Shown: positions 41,086 to 49,796, numbered from the stretch's first letter. The stretch: DNA of 64,000 bases from Stenotrophomonas sp046736075 (GCF_046736075.1 NZ_CP177163.1:3224001-3288000), one strand, 5' to 3'. Notes: generated by a model from the sequence alone, not told the origin. Translations and numbers: made by a program.

Positions 41086-41105
41086 TACTGCTGCTGCGGT
41101 GAGGC

Positions 41106-41864
41106 TCAGCGACTCTGCAGCTTGGACAGCAGGCGCAGGAATTCCACGTACAGCCACACCAGGGTGACCATCAGGCCGAACGCGCCGTACCACTCCATGT
41201 ACTTGGGCGCACGTGCAGCGGCGCCGGTTTCGATGAAGTCGAAGTCCAGCACCAGGTTCAGCGCCGCCACCACCACCACGAACAGACTGAAGGCGATGCC
41301 CCAGCCGCTGGCTTCGTGGATGACCGGCACGTTGATGTTGAAGAAGCTGAGCACGAACGAGGCCAGGTACAGCAGCGCGATTCCGCCGGTGGCAGCCACC
41401 ACGCCGAGCTTGAAGTTCTCGGTGACCTTGATCAGGCCGCTGCGGTAGGCCACCAGCAGGGCGAACAGGGTGCCGAAGGTGAGCAGCACGGCCTGGAACA
41501 CGATGCCCGGGAACTTCATTTCGAACACGGCCGAGATCGCGCCGAGGAAGAAGCCTTCCACCAGTGCGTACAGCGGTGCGGTCACCGGCGACCAGGCCTT
41601 CTTGAACACCGTGACCAGTGCCAGCACCAGCCCGCCGATGGCGCCGCCGACGGCATAGATCATCGCGCCCGGGGCGATCTGCCCATCGGCGCCGACGGTC
41701 TGGCTCCAGGCGAACGCGGCGGTCAGCACGGTCAGCAACAGCAGGATGCCGGTCTTGTTGACCGTGCCATTGATGGTCATCGCCTGGTCGGGCGAGCTCA
41801 CGACCGAGCCGCTGGCCAGGTCGAGGAAGGTCGACTCGGAAAGGGCGGGATTACCGCTGCGCAT
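41106..41864 (-). CDS. Bax inhibitor-1 / YccA family membrane protein
   Basis: Seven-helix membrane protein of 252 residues. The ATG at 41864 has an excellent AAGGAGATT site; an open frame further upstream enters the tRNA region and is not used. The family features are the hydrophilic N-terminus, ILLLLTVLTAAFAWSQ, FLGAISAVFE, the C-terminal LVLDFDFIETG (conserved Asp pair implicated in ion leak) and a final helix TLVWLYVEFLRLLSKLQ. BI-1 proteins conduct Ca2+ or protons; YccA in E. coli modulates FtsH. Function here is inferred from family. Confidence 0.88.
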   Translation of the reverse strand: MRSGNPALSESTFLDLASGSVVSSPDQAMTINGTVNKTGILLLLTVLTAAFAWSQTVGADGQIAPGAMIYAVGGAIGGLVLALVTVFKKAWSPVTAPLYALVEGFFLGAISAVFEMKFPGIVFQAVLLTFGTLFALLVAYRSGLIKVTENFKLGVVAATGGIALLYLASFVLSFFNINVPVIHEASGWGIAFSLFVVVVAALNLVLDFDFIETGAAARAPKYMEWYGAFGLMVTLVWLYVEFLRLLSKLQSR

Positions 41865-41971
41865 TGCCAATCTCCTTGAAAGGGGTAGGGTTCGGCCGTC
41901 CGGCCGCTGCATCGAGGATAGCCGAAGCAGGGGGCTGCGATGGCGACAGGTGAATTGGTGTGTGAAAACCG

Positions 41972-42000
41972 TTGACAGATGCCTCGCCGATTCCCACAAT
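41972..42000 (+). promoter_or_regulatory. sigma-70 promoter of the Pro-Arg-His tRNA genes
   Basis: TTGACA at 41972-41977, a 17-base spacer and CACAAT at 41995-42000, 44 bases before tRNA-Pro. It is a near-consensus promoter. Confidence 0.85.
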
Positions 42001-42043
42001 AGCCGACTCTTTCGGGGGGAACCTCGGAGGGAAACAAAACCGC

Positions 42044-42120
42044 CGGGGTATAGCGCAGTCTGGTAGCGCGCCTGCTTTGGGAGCAGGATGTCGGGGGTTC
42101 GAATCCCTCTACCCCGACCA
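42044..42120 (+). tRNA. tRNA-Pro(TGG)
   Basis: Acceptor stem CGGGGTA/TACCCCG, anticodon loop CTTTGGGAG with TGG, T-loop GGTTCGAATCC, CCA encoded. First gene of a Pro-Arg-His cluster. Confidence 0.97.
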
Positions 42121-42165
42121 ATCCGCTGCTCAGAACGGGATTGGAAATGCGACAATCCGGATAGA

Positions 42166-42242
42166 GCGCCCGTAGCTCAACTGGATAGAGCACCGGCCTT
42201 CTAAGCCGGCGGTTACAGGTTCGATTCCTGTCGGGCGCGCCA
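42166..42242 (+). tRNA. tRNA-Arg(TCT)
   Basis: Acceptor GCGCCCG/CGGGCGC, anticodon TCT in CTTCTAA, T-loop GGTTCGATTCC, encoded GCCA end. Confidence 0.97.
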
Positions 42243-42276
42243 TTCGGTGCAAGCGGTAGGAAGCAAAGGTTTCAGT

Positions 42277-42354
42277 GGTGGCTGTAGCTCAGTTGGTTAG
42301 AGTACCGGATTGTGATTCCGGTGGTCGGGGGTTCGAATCCCCTCAGCCACCCCA
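42277..42354 (+). tRNA. tRNA-His(GTG)
   Basis: Acceptor GTGGCTG/CAGCCAC with the extra G at the 5' end (42277) opposite a C, diagnostic of tRNA-His. Anticodon GTG in TTGTGAT; CCA encoded. Confidence 0.96.
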
Positions 42355-42390
42355 CTGATCAAAACCTGGTTCACCAAAAGTGAATCAGGG

Positions 42391-42418
42391 TTGCAAAAAA
42401 AGGCAGTCACGTTACAAT
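42391..42418 (+). promoter_or_regulatory. promoter of the first tRNA-Lys
   Basis: TTGCAA (42391-42396), 16-base spacer, TACAAT (42413-42418), 18 bases before the tRNA. Confidence 0.78.
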
Positions 42419-42436
42419 GTGCGCCTGAGTTTTTCA

Positions 42437-42512
42437 GGGCTGTTAGCTCAGTTGGTAGAGCAGTTGACTCTTAATCAATAGGTCCAAGGTTCGAATCCTT
42501 GACAGCCCACCA
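42437..42512 (+). tRNA. tRNA-Lys(CTT), copy 1
   Basis: Acceptor GGGCTGT/ACAGCCC, anticodon CTT in loop CTCTTAA, T-arm GGTTCGAATCC and encoded CCA. It is identical to copy 2 at 42859, 422 bases away. Confidence 0.96.
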
Positions 42513-42707
42513 AGACAGAAGCCATCCGGTCCGCCGGGTGGCTTTTTTCTTTTCTGGATCCTGCGGTCATCCGTGCGCGGTCCGGTGGAGAGCCCCCTTG
42601 AGTCAAGGGGGCGCGGCGAAGCCGCGGGGATCTGGGTGCTGATGAGATGGGGCCCACGGAGTGCACAGCACTGCGTGGGGCTGCGGCGCGAATGCGCGGC
42701 AGCTTCC
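42513..42707 (+). repeat. downstream unit after tRNA-Lys copy 1
   Basis: Contains a terminator hairpin (GCCATCCGG-TCCG-CCGGGTGGC plus T-rich tail, 42522-42555), a perfect 21-base palindrome GCCCCCTTGA-G-TCAAGGGGGC (42592-42612) and a second GC-rich hairpin. Near-identical units follow tRNA-Lys copy 2 (42935-43129) and the second fragment (43159-about 43344). No protein-coding gene is supported. Confidence 0.85.
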
Positions 42708-42736
42708 CCAAGGTTCGAATCCTTGACAGCCCACCA
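42708..42736 (+). pseudogene. tRNA-Lys 3' fragment
   Basis: 29 bases identical to the T-arm, acceptor 3' strand and CCA of tRNA-Lys (positions 42484-42512). The 5' part is missing. It is followed by the same terminator as the whole genes. It cannot encode a tRNA by itself. Confidence 0.9.
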
Positions 42737-42812
42737 AGACAGAAGCCATCCGGTCCGCCGGGTGGCTTTTTTCTTTTCCGGACGCCGGTGGAAATTCGTT
42801 TAGACAAAGTGC

Positions 42813-42842
42813 TTGCATCCGGCGGAAGAAGTCCTGCATAAT
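42813..42842 (+). promoter_or_regulatory. promoter of the second tRNA-Lys
   Basis: TTGCAT (42813-42818), 18-base spacer, CATAAT (42837-42842), 17 bases before the tRNA. Its sequence differs from the promoter of copy 1. Confidence 0.78.
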
Positions 42843-42858
42843 TCGCCTCCCGATTTTC

Positions 42859-42934
42859 GGGCTGTTAGCTCAGTTGGTAGAGCAGTTGACTCTTAATCAA
42901 TAGGTCCAAGGTTCGAATCCTTGACAGCCCACCA
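42859..42934 (+). tRNA. tRNA-Lys(CTT), copy 2
   Basis: Identical 76 bases to copy 1 (anticodon CTT, encoded CCA), exactly 422 bases downstream, with its own promoter. Confidence 0.96.
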
Positions 42935-43129
42935 AGACAGAAGCCATCCGGTCCGCCGGGTGGCTTTTTTCTTTTCTGGATCCTGCGGTCATCCGTGCGC
43001 GGTCTGGTGGAGAGCCCCCTTGAGTCAAGGGGGCGCGGCGAAGCCGCGGGGATCTGGGTGCTGATGAGATGGGGCCCACGGAGTGCACAGCACTGCGTGG
43101 GGCTGCGGCGCGAATGCGCGGCAGCTTCC
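42935..43129 (+). repeat. downstream unit after tRNA-Lys copy 2
   Basis: Second copy of the 195-base unit at 42513-42707, differing at very few bases, with the same terminator hairpin and 21-base palindrome (43014-43034). Confidence 0.85.
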
Positions 43130-43158
43130 CCAAGGTTCGAATCCTTGACAGCCCACCA
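43130..43158 (+). pseudogene. second tRNA-Lys 3' fragment
   Basis: The same 29-base tRNA 3' end as at 42708-42736, exactly 422 bases further on. It sits at the same junction with the preceding unit. Confidence 0.9.
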
Positions 43159-43461
43159 AGACAGAAGCCATCCGGTCCGCCGGGTGGCTTTTTTCTTTTC
43201 TGGATACTGCGGTCATCCGTGCGCGGTCTGGTGGAGAGCCCCCTTGAGTCAAGGGGGCGCGGCGAAGCCGTGGGGATCCGGGGGCTGATGAGATGGGGCC
43301 CACGGAGTGCACAGCACTGCGTGGGGCTGCGGCGCGAATGCGCGGCAGCGTCCCCAGCCTGCGCAACGTCTGGCGAAGAGCCCCAAAAGACGGGTTAAGC
43401 AATGTGATGACCTTCCTGTTTGCGCTCCCGCCTGCAACAATGCGGTGCTGAGCGCACGCTC
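43159..43461 (+). repeat. third downstream unit and unique stretch before tRNA-Leu
   Basis: 43159 to about 43344 is a third copy of the unit (palindrome 43238-43258), slightly diverged. It then runs on into unique sequence (CCCAGCCTGCGCAACG) instead of a tRNA fragment, so it probably preserves the original context. The rest up to 43461 holds no recognised gene; the tRNA-Leu promoter should be here. Confidence 0.75.
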
Positions 43462-43546
<85 letters not shown>

Positions 43547-43781
43547 GTGCGGGCCGGTTTGGCCTGCACCCATGACCAAGGGCACGTCCCGGATCCGGGA
43601 GACGGCCACATGCTGGGCGTGACGCGCCCTGTGACGCTCCCGGCCCCGTGCTGGCGGCGCTGGCCGGAATCGGCGAAACTACAGGGCTGCGGCGGGCAAG
43701 CGCGTTCACGACCCCGCGTCCAAAACCCGTTTCATCCATCACATCGTGCCGGGGCCCATGCCTCCGGTGGCAGGAGTCAAC

Positions 43782-45077
43782 ATGCAAGCTTCGATCGAAT
43801 CCACCGGCAACCTGGAACGCCGCCTGACCTTCTCGCTGCCGGAAGACCGCCTGCAGACCCACATCAGCGGCCGTCTGGGCGAAATCGCCCGTACCGCGCG
43901 GATCAAGGGCTTCCGTCCGGGCAAGATCCCGGCCAAGGTGATCGAGCAGCGTTTCGGCCAGCAGGTCCGCAGCGAGGCCGTTGACGGCCTGCTGCGCGAA
44001 ACCTTCGATGCCGCACTGCGCGAGCATGAGCTGCGCATCGCCGGCACCCCGCGCATCGACAAGGGCGACGAAGGCGAGTTCTCCTTCGTGGCCACCGTCG
44101 AACTGGTGCCGGACTTCGGCGACGTGGACGTCAGCAAGCTGACCGTGGTGCGCCACACCGCCGAGATCAACGATGCCGACATCGACCAGATGATCCAGAA
44201 CCTGCGCGAGCAGCGCCGCAGCTGGAGCCCGGTCACCCGTGGTGCCCAGGACGGCGATCTGGTCGCGCTGGAAACCTGGTCGCAGGCCGGCGACGAGCGC
44301 CTGCCGGCCGAAGGCAGCGAAAAGGGCAGCGTGATCGTGGGCCAGGGCATGATGTTCGAGCAGATCGAGCAGGGCCTGGTCGGTCTGGCCAAGGGTGAGG
44401 AAAAGACCCTCGACGTCGAGTTCCCGGCTGACTGGCGCGTGCCGGCGCTGGCGGGCAAGCAGGTCAAGGTCACCGTCAAGGCGGTGGACGTGTCCGAGCC
44501 GGTGCTGCCGGAGGTCGACGCCGACTTCATCAAGAGCTTCGGTGTGAAGGGTGGCGACGTGGAGCAGTTCCGCAAGGACATCCGCGCCAACCTGGAGCGC
44601 GAGCTGAAGGGCGCCCTGATGAACCGCCTGCGCCGTGAAGTGGGCGAGCAGCTGATCGCCGCCTACGCGTCGGTGGAAATGCCGCCGCGCCTGGTCGAGA
44701 ACGAAGCCCGCGCCATGCTGGCCCAGCAGATCGAGCAGATCCGCCGCAGCGGCCGCAACCCGGGCGACGTCCCGGCCGACGCCCACGAAGGCTTCAAGGA
44801 CGCCGCCGCCAAGCGCGTGCTGGTCGGCCTGCTGGTCGGTGAAGTGGCCCGCAAGAACGACCTGCGCCTGGACCCCAAGCGCCTGAATGAAACCATGCGC
44901 CTGATCGCCTCGACCTATGAAGAGCCGGAGCAGGTCATTGAGATGTACCGCAACGACCCCCAGCTGATGAGTGGGCTGCAGAACCGCGTGATGGAAGAGC
45001 AGGTGATCGACTGGATCGCCGAGCGCGCCCAGCACACCGAGCAGCCGATGTCGTTCCAGGACGCCATCCGTCAGTAA
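43782..45077 (+). CDS. tig: trigger factor
   Basis: Ribosome-associated chaperone and prolyl isomerase, 431 residues (E. coli 432). The ATG at 43782 follows CAGGAGTCAAC. The ribosome-binding domain has the signature GFRPGKIPAKVIEQRFG (about 45-61). The FKBP-type PPIase domain is at about 155-245 (QDGDLVALETW...VGQGMMFEQIEQGLVGLAKGEEKTL). The helical substrate cradle completes the C-terminus. It leads the order tig-clpP-clpX-lon-hupB-ppiD, linking nascent-chain folding with protein degradation. Confidence 0.97.
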   Translation: MQASIESTGNLERRLTFSLPEDRLQTHISGRLGEIARTARIKGFRPGKIPAKVIEQRFGQQVRSEAVDGLLRETFDAALREHELRIAGTPRIDKGDEGEFSFVATVELVPDFGDVDVSKLTVVRHTAEINDADIDQMIQNLREQRRSWSPVTRGAQDGDLVALETWSQAGDERLPAEGSEKGSVIVGQGMMFEQIEQGLVGLAKGEEKTLDVEFPADWRVPALAGKQVKVTVKAVDVSEPVLPEVDADFIKSFGVKGGDVEQFRKDIRANLERELKGALMNRLRREVGEQLIAAYASVEMPPRLVENEARAMLAQQIEQIRRSGRNPGDVPADAHEGFKDAAAKRVLVGLLVGEVARKNDLRLDPKRLNETMRLIASTYEEPEQVIEMYRNDPQLMSGLQNRVMEEQVIDWIAERAQHTEQPMSFQDAIRQ

Positions 45078-45144
45078 TCGGACGGCGTTTCACGCCCCGC
45101 GCTCCGGCGCGGGGTTGTCCCCCCCAAGATAGGTGCCTCACGTA

Positions 45145-45771
45145 ATGGACAACCGAACCAAAGCCCTGAACCTGGTTCCGATGGTGGTCGAGCAGACCAG
45201 CCGCGGCGAGCGCGCCTATGACATCTATTCGCGCCTGTTGAAGGAGCGCCTGATCTTCCTCGTGGGCCCGATCGACGATCACATGGCCAACGTGGTGGTG
45301 GCGCAGTTGCTGTTCCTGGAATCGGAGAACCCGGAAAAGGACATCAACATCTACATCAACTCGCCCGGTGGCGTGGTCACCGCCGGCATGGCGATCTACG
45401 ACACCATGCAGTACATCAAGCCGAATGTGAGCACCACCTGCATCGGCCAGGCGGCCTCGATGGGCGCCCTCCTGCTGGCCGCGGGCGAAGCCGGCAAGCG
45501 CTATGCGCTGCCCAATTCGCGCGTGATGATCCACCAGCCGCTGGGCGGCTACCAGGGCCAGGCCACGGATATCGACATCCATGCGCGCGAGATCCTGACG
45601 CTGCGTTCGCGCCTGAATGAAATCCTGGCACGCCACACCGGCCAGTCGCTGGAGACCATCGCGCGCGATACCGAACGCGACAACTTCAAGAGCGCGTCCG
45701 AGGCGATGGCCTACGGGCTGGTCGACCAGGTGCTGGAACGTCGTCCGGAAGAGTCGATCCAGCCGGCGTGA
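45145..45771 (+). CDS. clpP: ATP-dependent Clp protease proteolytic subunit
   Basis: Serine protease subunit of 208 residues (E. coli 207 before processing). The catalytic triad is visible: Ser in CIGQAASMGALLLAAG (about residue 110), His in MIHQPLGGYQGQATD (about 135) and the Asp further on in ERDNFKSASEA (about 184). It forms tetradecameric rings that degrade substrates delivered by ClpX, encoded 126 bases downstream. The ATG at 45145 lacks a strong Shine-Dalgarno; the 67-base gap after tig contains a GC hairpin without a T-run. Confidence 0.97.
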   Translation: MDNRTKALNLVPMVVEQTSRGERAYDIYSRLLKERLIFLVGPIDDHMANVVVAQLLFLESENPEKDINIYINSPGGVVTAGMAIYDTMQYIKPNVSTTCIGQAASMGALLLAAGEAGKRYALPNSRVMIHQPLGGYQGQATDIDIHAREILTLRSRLNEILARHTGQSLETIARDTERDNFKSASEAMAYGLVDQVLERRPEESIQPA

Positions 45772-45897
45772 TGACGCCACCAGGCCGGCATTCCGGCTTG
45801 TTTCCGCAGGGTCGGGCAGGACTGGCGTCCTCCGGGCCCTGTGTTATTCTCGAATCGAACCCCCGTTCAGCGGGTGGGGTAACTGGGTAAGCGAAGC

Positions 45898-47187
45898 ATG
45901 AGCGAAGACCGCCAAGGTCGTTCCACGGACAGCGGCAAGATCCTCTACTGCTCCTTCTGCGGTAAGAGCCAGCATGAGGTGCGCAAGCTGATTGCGGGTC
46001 CGAGCGTATTCATCTGCGATGAATGCGTGGAGCTGTGCAACGACATCATCCGTGAGGAGCTGGAGGAGAAGGCGCAGTCGGCACGCAGTTCGCTGCCCAA
46101 GCCGCGCGAGATCCTCGAGGTCCTGGACCAGTACGTGATCGGCCAGAACCGCGCCAAGCGCACGCTGGCCGTGGCCGTGTACAACCACTACAAGCGCATC
46201 GAAAGCCGCCAGAAGAACGACGAAGTCGAGCTGGCGAAGTCGAACATCCTGCTGGTCGGTCCGACCGGTTCGGGCAAGACGCTGCTGGCCGAAACCCTGG
46301 CCCGCCTGCTCAACGTGCCGTTCACCATGGCCGACGCCACCACGCTGACCGAAGCCGGTTACGTGGGCGAGGACGTGGAGAACATCATCCAGAAGCTGCT
46401 GCAGAAGTGCGACTACGACGTCGAGAAGGCACAGCAGGGCATCGTCTACATCGATGAAATCGACAAGATCTCGCGCAAGAGCGAGAACCCGTCGATCACC
46501 CGCGATGTGTCCGGCGAAGGCGTCCAGCAGGCCCTGCTGAAGCTGATCGAAGGCACCGTGGCCAGCGTTCCGCCGCAGGGCGGCCGCAAGCACCCGCAGC
46601 AGGAATTCCTGCAGGTGGACACCAAGAACATCCTGTTCATCTGCGGCGGTGCGTTTGCCGGGCTGGACAAGGTGATCCAGCAGCGGTCCAACGATTCGGG
46701 CGGCATCGGCTTCGGGGCCAAGGTCAAGAGCGCCGAGCGCAAGCAGGAAGTGGGCAAGGTGCTGGCTGAAGTCGAGCCGGAAGACCTGATCAAGTTCGGC
46801 CTGATTCCCGAGTTCGTCGGTCGTCTGCCGGTCGTGGCCACCCTGGAAGAGCTGGATGAAGCGGCCCTGGTGCGCATCCTGACCGAGCCGAAGAACGCCA
46901 TCACCAAGCAGTTCAAGAAGCTGTTCGAGATGGAGCACGTCGAGCTCGAGTTCCGCCCGGACGCGCTGGCTGCCATTGCCCGCAAGGCGCTCAAGCGCAA
47001 GACCGGTGCCCGTGGCCTGCGTACGATCGTCGAATCGGTCCTGCTGGACACCATGTATGACCTGCCGTCGGCAGAGAACGTCAGCAAGGTGGTGGTGGAC
47101 GAATCGGTGATCGAACACAAGTCCGAGCCGTACCTGATCTACCAGACGCCGCCGGCGCCTGAACAGAAGGCGGCTGGTGCTGAATAA
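45898..47187 (+). CDS. clpX: Clp protease ATP-binding subunit ClpX
   Basis: AAA+ unfoldase, 429 residues (E. coli 424). The N-terminal zinc-binding domain has CSFCGKSQHEVRKLIAGPSVFICDEC-type cysteines (residues 16-44). Walker A is GPTGSGKTLLAETLA (about 121-135) and Walker B IVYIDEIDKI (about 181-190). The ClpP-binding IGF-type loop is GGIGFGAKV (about 268-276), and arginine-finger and sensor regions (KRKTGARGLRTIVE) follow. It recognises tagged proteins and feeds them to ClpP. A terminator follows its stop codon. Confidence 0.98.
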   Translation: MSEDRQGRSTDSGKILYCSFCGKSQHEVRKLIAGPSVFICDECVELCNDIIREELEEKAQSARSSLPKPREILEVLDQYVIGQNRAKRTLAVAVYNHYKRIESRQKNDEVELAKSNILLVGPTGSGKTLLAETLARLLNVPFTMADATTLTEAGYVGEDVENIIQKLLQKCDYDVEKAQQGIVYIDEIDKISRKSENPSITRDVSGEGVQQALLKLIEGTVASVPPQGGRKHPQQEFLQVDTKNILFICGGAFAGLDKVIQQRSNDSGGIGFGAKVKSAERKQEVGKVLAEVEPEDLIKFGLIPEFVGRLPVVATLEELDEAALVRILTEPKNAITKQFKKLFEMEHVELEFRPDALAAIARKALKRKTGARGLRTIVESVLLDTMYDLPSAENVSKVVVDESVIEHKSEPYLIYQTPPAPEQKAAGAE

Positions 47188-47228
47188 TCAGTTCAAGTAA
47201 TTGAATTGAAAGAAATTTTTCAGAACAG

Positions 47229-47257
47229 CTTGCATCTAGAAGCCGATGGCCCCATAA
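47229..47257 (+). promoter_or_regulatory. candidate heat-shock (sigma-32) promoter of lon
   Basis: CTTGCAT at 47229-47235, a 14-base spacer and CCCCATAA at 47250-47257. It fits CTTGAAA-N13-15-CCCCATNT well in the -10 part. It overlaps the left stem of the clpX terminator, 74 bases before lon. Confidence 0.55.
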
Positions 47258-47277
47258 CGAGGCCATCGGCTTTTTTT
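47241..47277 (+). terminator. rho-independent terminator of clpX
   Basis: Hairpin AGCCGATGGCC-CCATAACGA-GGCCATCGGCT with a run of seven T residues. Confidence 0.92.
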
Positions 47278-47330
47278 GTATCCGGGCGAGGCCGCCCGGA
47301 GGCCATTCCCACTGTTCCACTGGAGCCCAC

Positions 47331-49796
47331 ATGGCCCGTTCCCCTACTGAGACTCTCGACCTGCCGGTACTGCCGCTGCGTGACGTGGTGGTGTTCCCGC
47401 ACATGGTCATTCCGCTGTTCGTCGGCCGCGACAAGTCCATGCATGCGCTGGAGCAGGCGATGGAAGCGGACAAGCGCATCCTGCTGCTGGCGCAGAAGTC
47501 GGCCGAGACCGACGACCCGACCGCAGCCGACCTCTACCAGGTCGGCACGCTGGCCCAGGTACTGCAGCTGCTGAAGCTGCCCGACGGCACCATCAAGGTG
47601 CTGGTCGAGGGCCTGTCGCGCGTCAACGTCACCCAGGTCACCGAGCGCGACGGCTCGCTGCATGGCGTGGGCGTGGAAATCGAATCCGACGAATCGCGCG
47701 AACCGCGTGAGATCGAGGCGATCGCCCGGTCGCTGATGTCGCTGTTCGAGCAGTACGTCAAAACCAACCGCAAGCTGCCGCCGGAACTGCTGCAGACCCT
47801 GTCCGGTATCGACGAGCCGGCGCGCCTGGCCGATACGATCGCCGCGCACATCAGTGTGCGCCTGGCCGACAAGCAGCGCCTGCTGGAAACCCTGCAGATC
47901 GGCGACCGGCTGGAAATGCTGGTGGGCCTGGTCGACGGCGAAATCGACGTGCAGCAGATGGAAAAGCGCATCCGCGGCCGCGTCAAATCGCAGATGGAAA
48001 AGAGCCAGCGCGAGTACTACCTCAACGAACAGATGAAGGCCATCCAGAAGGAGCTGGGCGACCTCGACGACGCGCCGGGCGAACTGGAAGAACTGGCCCG
48101 CAAGATCGCCGAGGCGGGCATGCCCAAGCCGGTGGAAACCAAGGCGAAGGCGGAGCTGAACAAGCTCAAGCAGATGTCGCCGATGTCGGCCGAAGCGGCG
48201 GTCGTGCGCAATTACCTCGACTGGCTGCTGGGCGTGCCGTGGAAGAAGCGCACCAAGGTGCGCAAGGACCTCAAGGCCGCGCAGGACACCCTGGACGCCG
48301 ATCACTTCGGCCTGGACAAGGTCAAGGACCGCATCCTCGAGTACCTCGCCGTGCAGTCGCGGGTGAAGCAGATGAAGGGGCCGATCCTGTGCCTGGTCGG
48401 GCCGCCGGGCGTGGGCAAGACCTCGCTGGGGCAGTCGATTGCCAAGGCAACCAACCGCAAGTTCGTGCGCATGAGCCTGGGTGGCGTGCGCGACGAGGCC
48501 GAGATCCGTGGCCACCGTCGCACCTACGTCGGTTCCATGCCGGGCCGCATCGTGCAGAACCTCAACAAGGTCGGCAGCAAGAACGCGCTGTTCGTGCTGG
48601 ATGAGATCGACAAGATGTCGATGGACTTCCGCGGCGATCCGTCCTCGGCGCTGCTGGAAGTGCTCGATCCCGAACAGAACAACGCGTTCAACGACCACTA
48701 CCTGGAAGTGGACCTGGACCTGTCCGAAGTGATGTTCGTGGCGACCTCCAACTCGCTCAACATCCCGGGCCCGCTGCTGGACCGCATGGAAGTCATCCGC
48801 ATTCCTGGCTACACCGAGGATGAGAAGCTCAACATCGCCATGCGCTACCTGGTGCCCAAGCAGCTCAAGGCCAACGGCCTGAAGCCGGAGGAACTGGAGA
48901 TCGGCGCCGACGCCATCCAGGACGTGGTGCGTTACTACACCCGCGAATCGGGCGTGCGCAACCTGGAACGCGAAGTCGCCAAGATCTGCCGCAAGGTGGT
49001 CAAGGAGATCGCGCTGGCGGGTCCGGCGGTGGCCGCCAAGCCGGCCAAGGCCGGCAAGAAGGCCGGCGCCAAGAAGAAGGCGCTGGTGTCGGTGAGCGGC
49101 AAGAACCTGGACAAGTACCTGGGCGTGCGCCGCTTCGACTTCGGCCGCGCCGAGGAACAGAACGAAATCGGCTTGGTCACCGGCCTGGCCTGGACCGAGG
49201 TGGGCGGCGACCTGCTGCAGATCGAATCCACCCTGGTCCCGGGCAAGGGCGCGCTGATCCTGACCGGCCAGCTCGGCAACGTGATGAAGGAATCGGCCTC
49301 GGCCGCCCTGTCGGTGGTGCGTTCGCGCGCCGAACGCCTGGGTATCGATGCCGAGTTCCTGCAGAAGCACGACGTGCACGTGCACGTGCCGGATGGCGCC
49401 ACGCCCAAGGACGGCCCCAGCGCCGGCATCGCGATGGTCACCTCGCTGGTGTCGATGCTGACCAAGGTGCCGATCCGCGCCGAGGTCGCCATGACCGGTG
49501 AGATCACCCTGCGCGGTCGCGTGACCGCCATCGGTGGGCTCAAGGAGAAGCTGCTGGCGGCGCTGCGCGGCGGGATCACCACGGTGATCATCCCCGAGGA
49601 GAACCGTAAGGATCTGGCCGATATCCCGGCCAACGTCACCCGCGATCTGAAGATCGTGCCGGTGAAGTGGATCGAAGAGGTGCTCGACCTGGCCCTGGAG
49701 ACGCCGCTGACGCCGAAGAAGGCCGGTAAAGATGGGCAGCGCGTCACAGTGCGTGGCAAGAGCAAGACAGCTTCCACTACGCGCGTCAAGCACTGA
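47331..49796 (+). CDS. lon: ATP-dependent protease Lon
   Basis: Single-chain AAA+ protease of 821 residues (E. coli 784). The N-terminal LAN domain (about 10-205) starts LPVLPLRDVVVFPHMVIPLFVGR. Walker A is GPPGVGKTSLGQSIA (about 358-372) and Walker B ALFVLDEIDKM. The proteolytic dyad is Ser in KDGPSAGIAMVTSLVS (about 695) with Lys in LKEKLLAALRGG (about 738). A Lys/Ala-rich insert (AAKPAKAGKKAGAKKKALV, about residues 565-585), between the ATPase and protease domains, accounts for much of the extra length. It degrades misfolded and regulatory proteins. Confidence 0.98.
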   Translation: MARSPTETLDLPVLPLRDVVVFPHMVIPLFVGRDKSMHALEQAMEADKRILLLAQKSAETDDPTAADLYQVGTLAQVLQLLKLPDGTIKVLVEGLSRVNVTQVTERDGSLHGVGVEIESDESREPREIEAIARSLMSLFEQYVKTNRKLPPELLQTLSGIDEPARLADTIAAHISVRLADKQRLLETLQIGDRLEMLVGLVDGEIDVQQMEKRIRGRVKSQMEKSQREYYLNEQMKAIQKELGDLDDAPGELEELARKIAEAGMPKPVETKAKAELNKLKQMSPMSAEAAVVRNYLDWLLGVPWKKRTKVRKDLKAAQDTLDADHFGLDKVKDRILEYLAVQSRVKQMKGPILCLVGPPGVGKTSLGQSIAKATNRKFVRMSLGGVRDEAEIRGHRRTYVGSMPGRIVQNLNKVGSKNALFVLDEIDKMSMDFRGDPSSALLEVLDPEQNNAFNDHYLEVDLDLSEVMFVATSNSLNIPGPLLDRMEVIRIPGYTEDEKLNIAMRYLVPKQLKANGLKPEELEIGADAIQDVVRYYTRESGVRNLEREVAKICRKVVKEIALAGPAVAAKPAKAGKKAGAKKKALVSVSGKNLDKYLGVRRFDFGRAEEQNEIGLVTGLAWTEVGGDLLQIESTLVPGKGALILTGQLGNVMKESASAALSVVRSRAERLGIDAEFLQKHDVHVHVPDGATPKDGPSAGIAMVTSLVSMLTKVPIRAEVAMTGEITLRGRVTAIGGLKEKLLAALRGGITTVIIPEENRKDLADIPANVTRDLKIVPVKWIEEVLDLALETPLTPKKAGKDGQRVTVRGKSKTASTTRVKH

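Noticed and set aside
41865..42155. N-terminal extension of the BI-1 protein into the tRNA region.
   Set aside because: The extension overlaps tRNA-Pro and its promoter and adds no membrane-protein features; the ATG at 41864 has a strong ribosome-binding site.
42708..43158. tRNA 3' fragments as proof of an integrated element (attL/attR).
   Set aside because: There is no integrase, no cargo and only a few hundred bases between fragments; duplication explains the data without integration.
47220..49793. A long open frame on the minus strand opposite lon.
   Set aside because: It mirrors lon codon structure (His/Arg/Gln-rich residues) and has no recognisable domain, so it is a shadow of lon.
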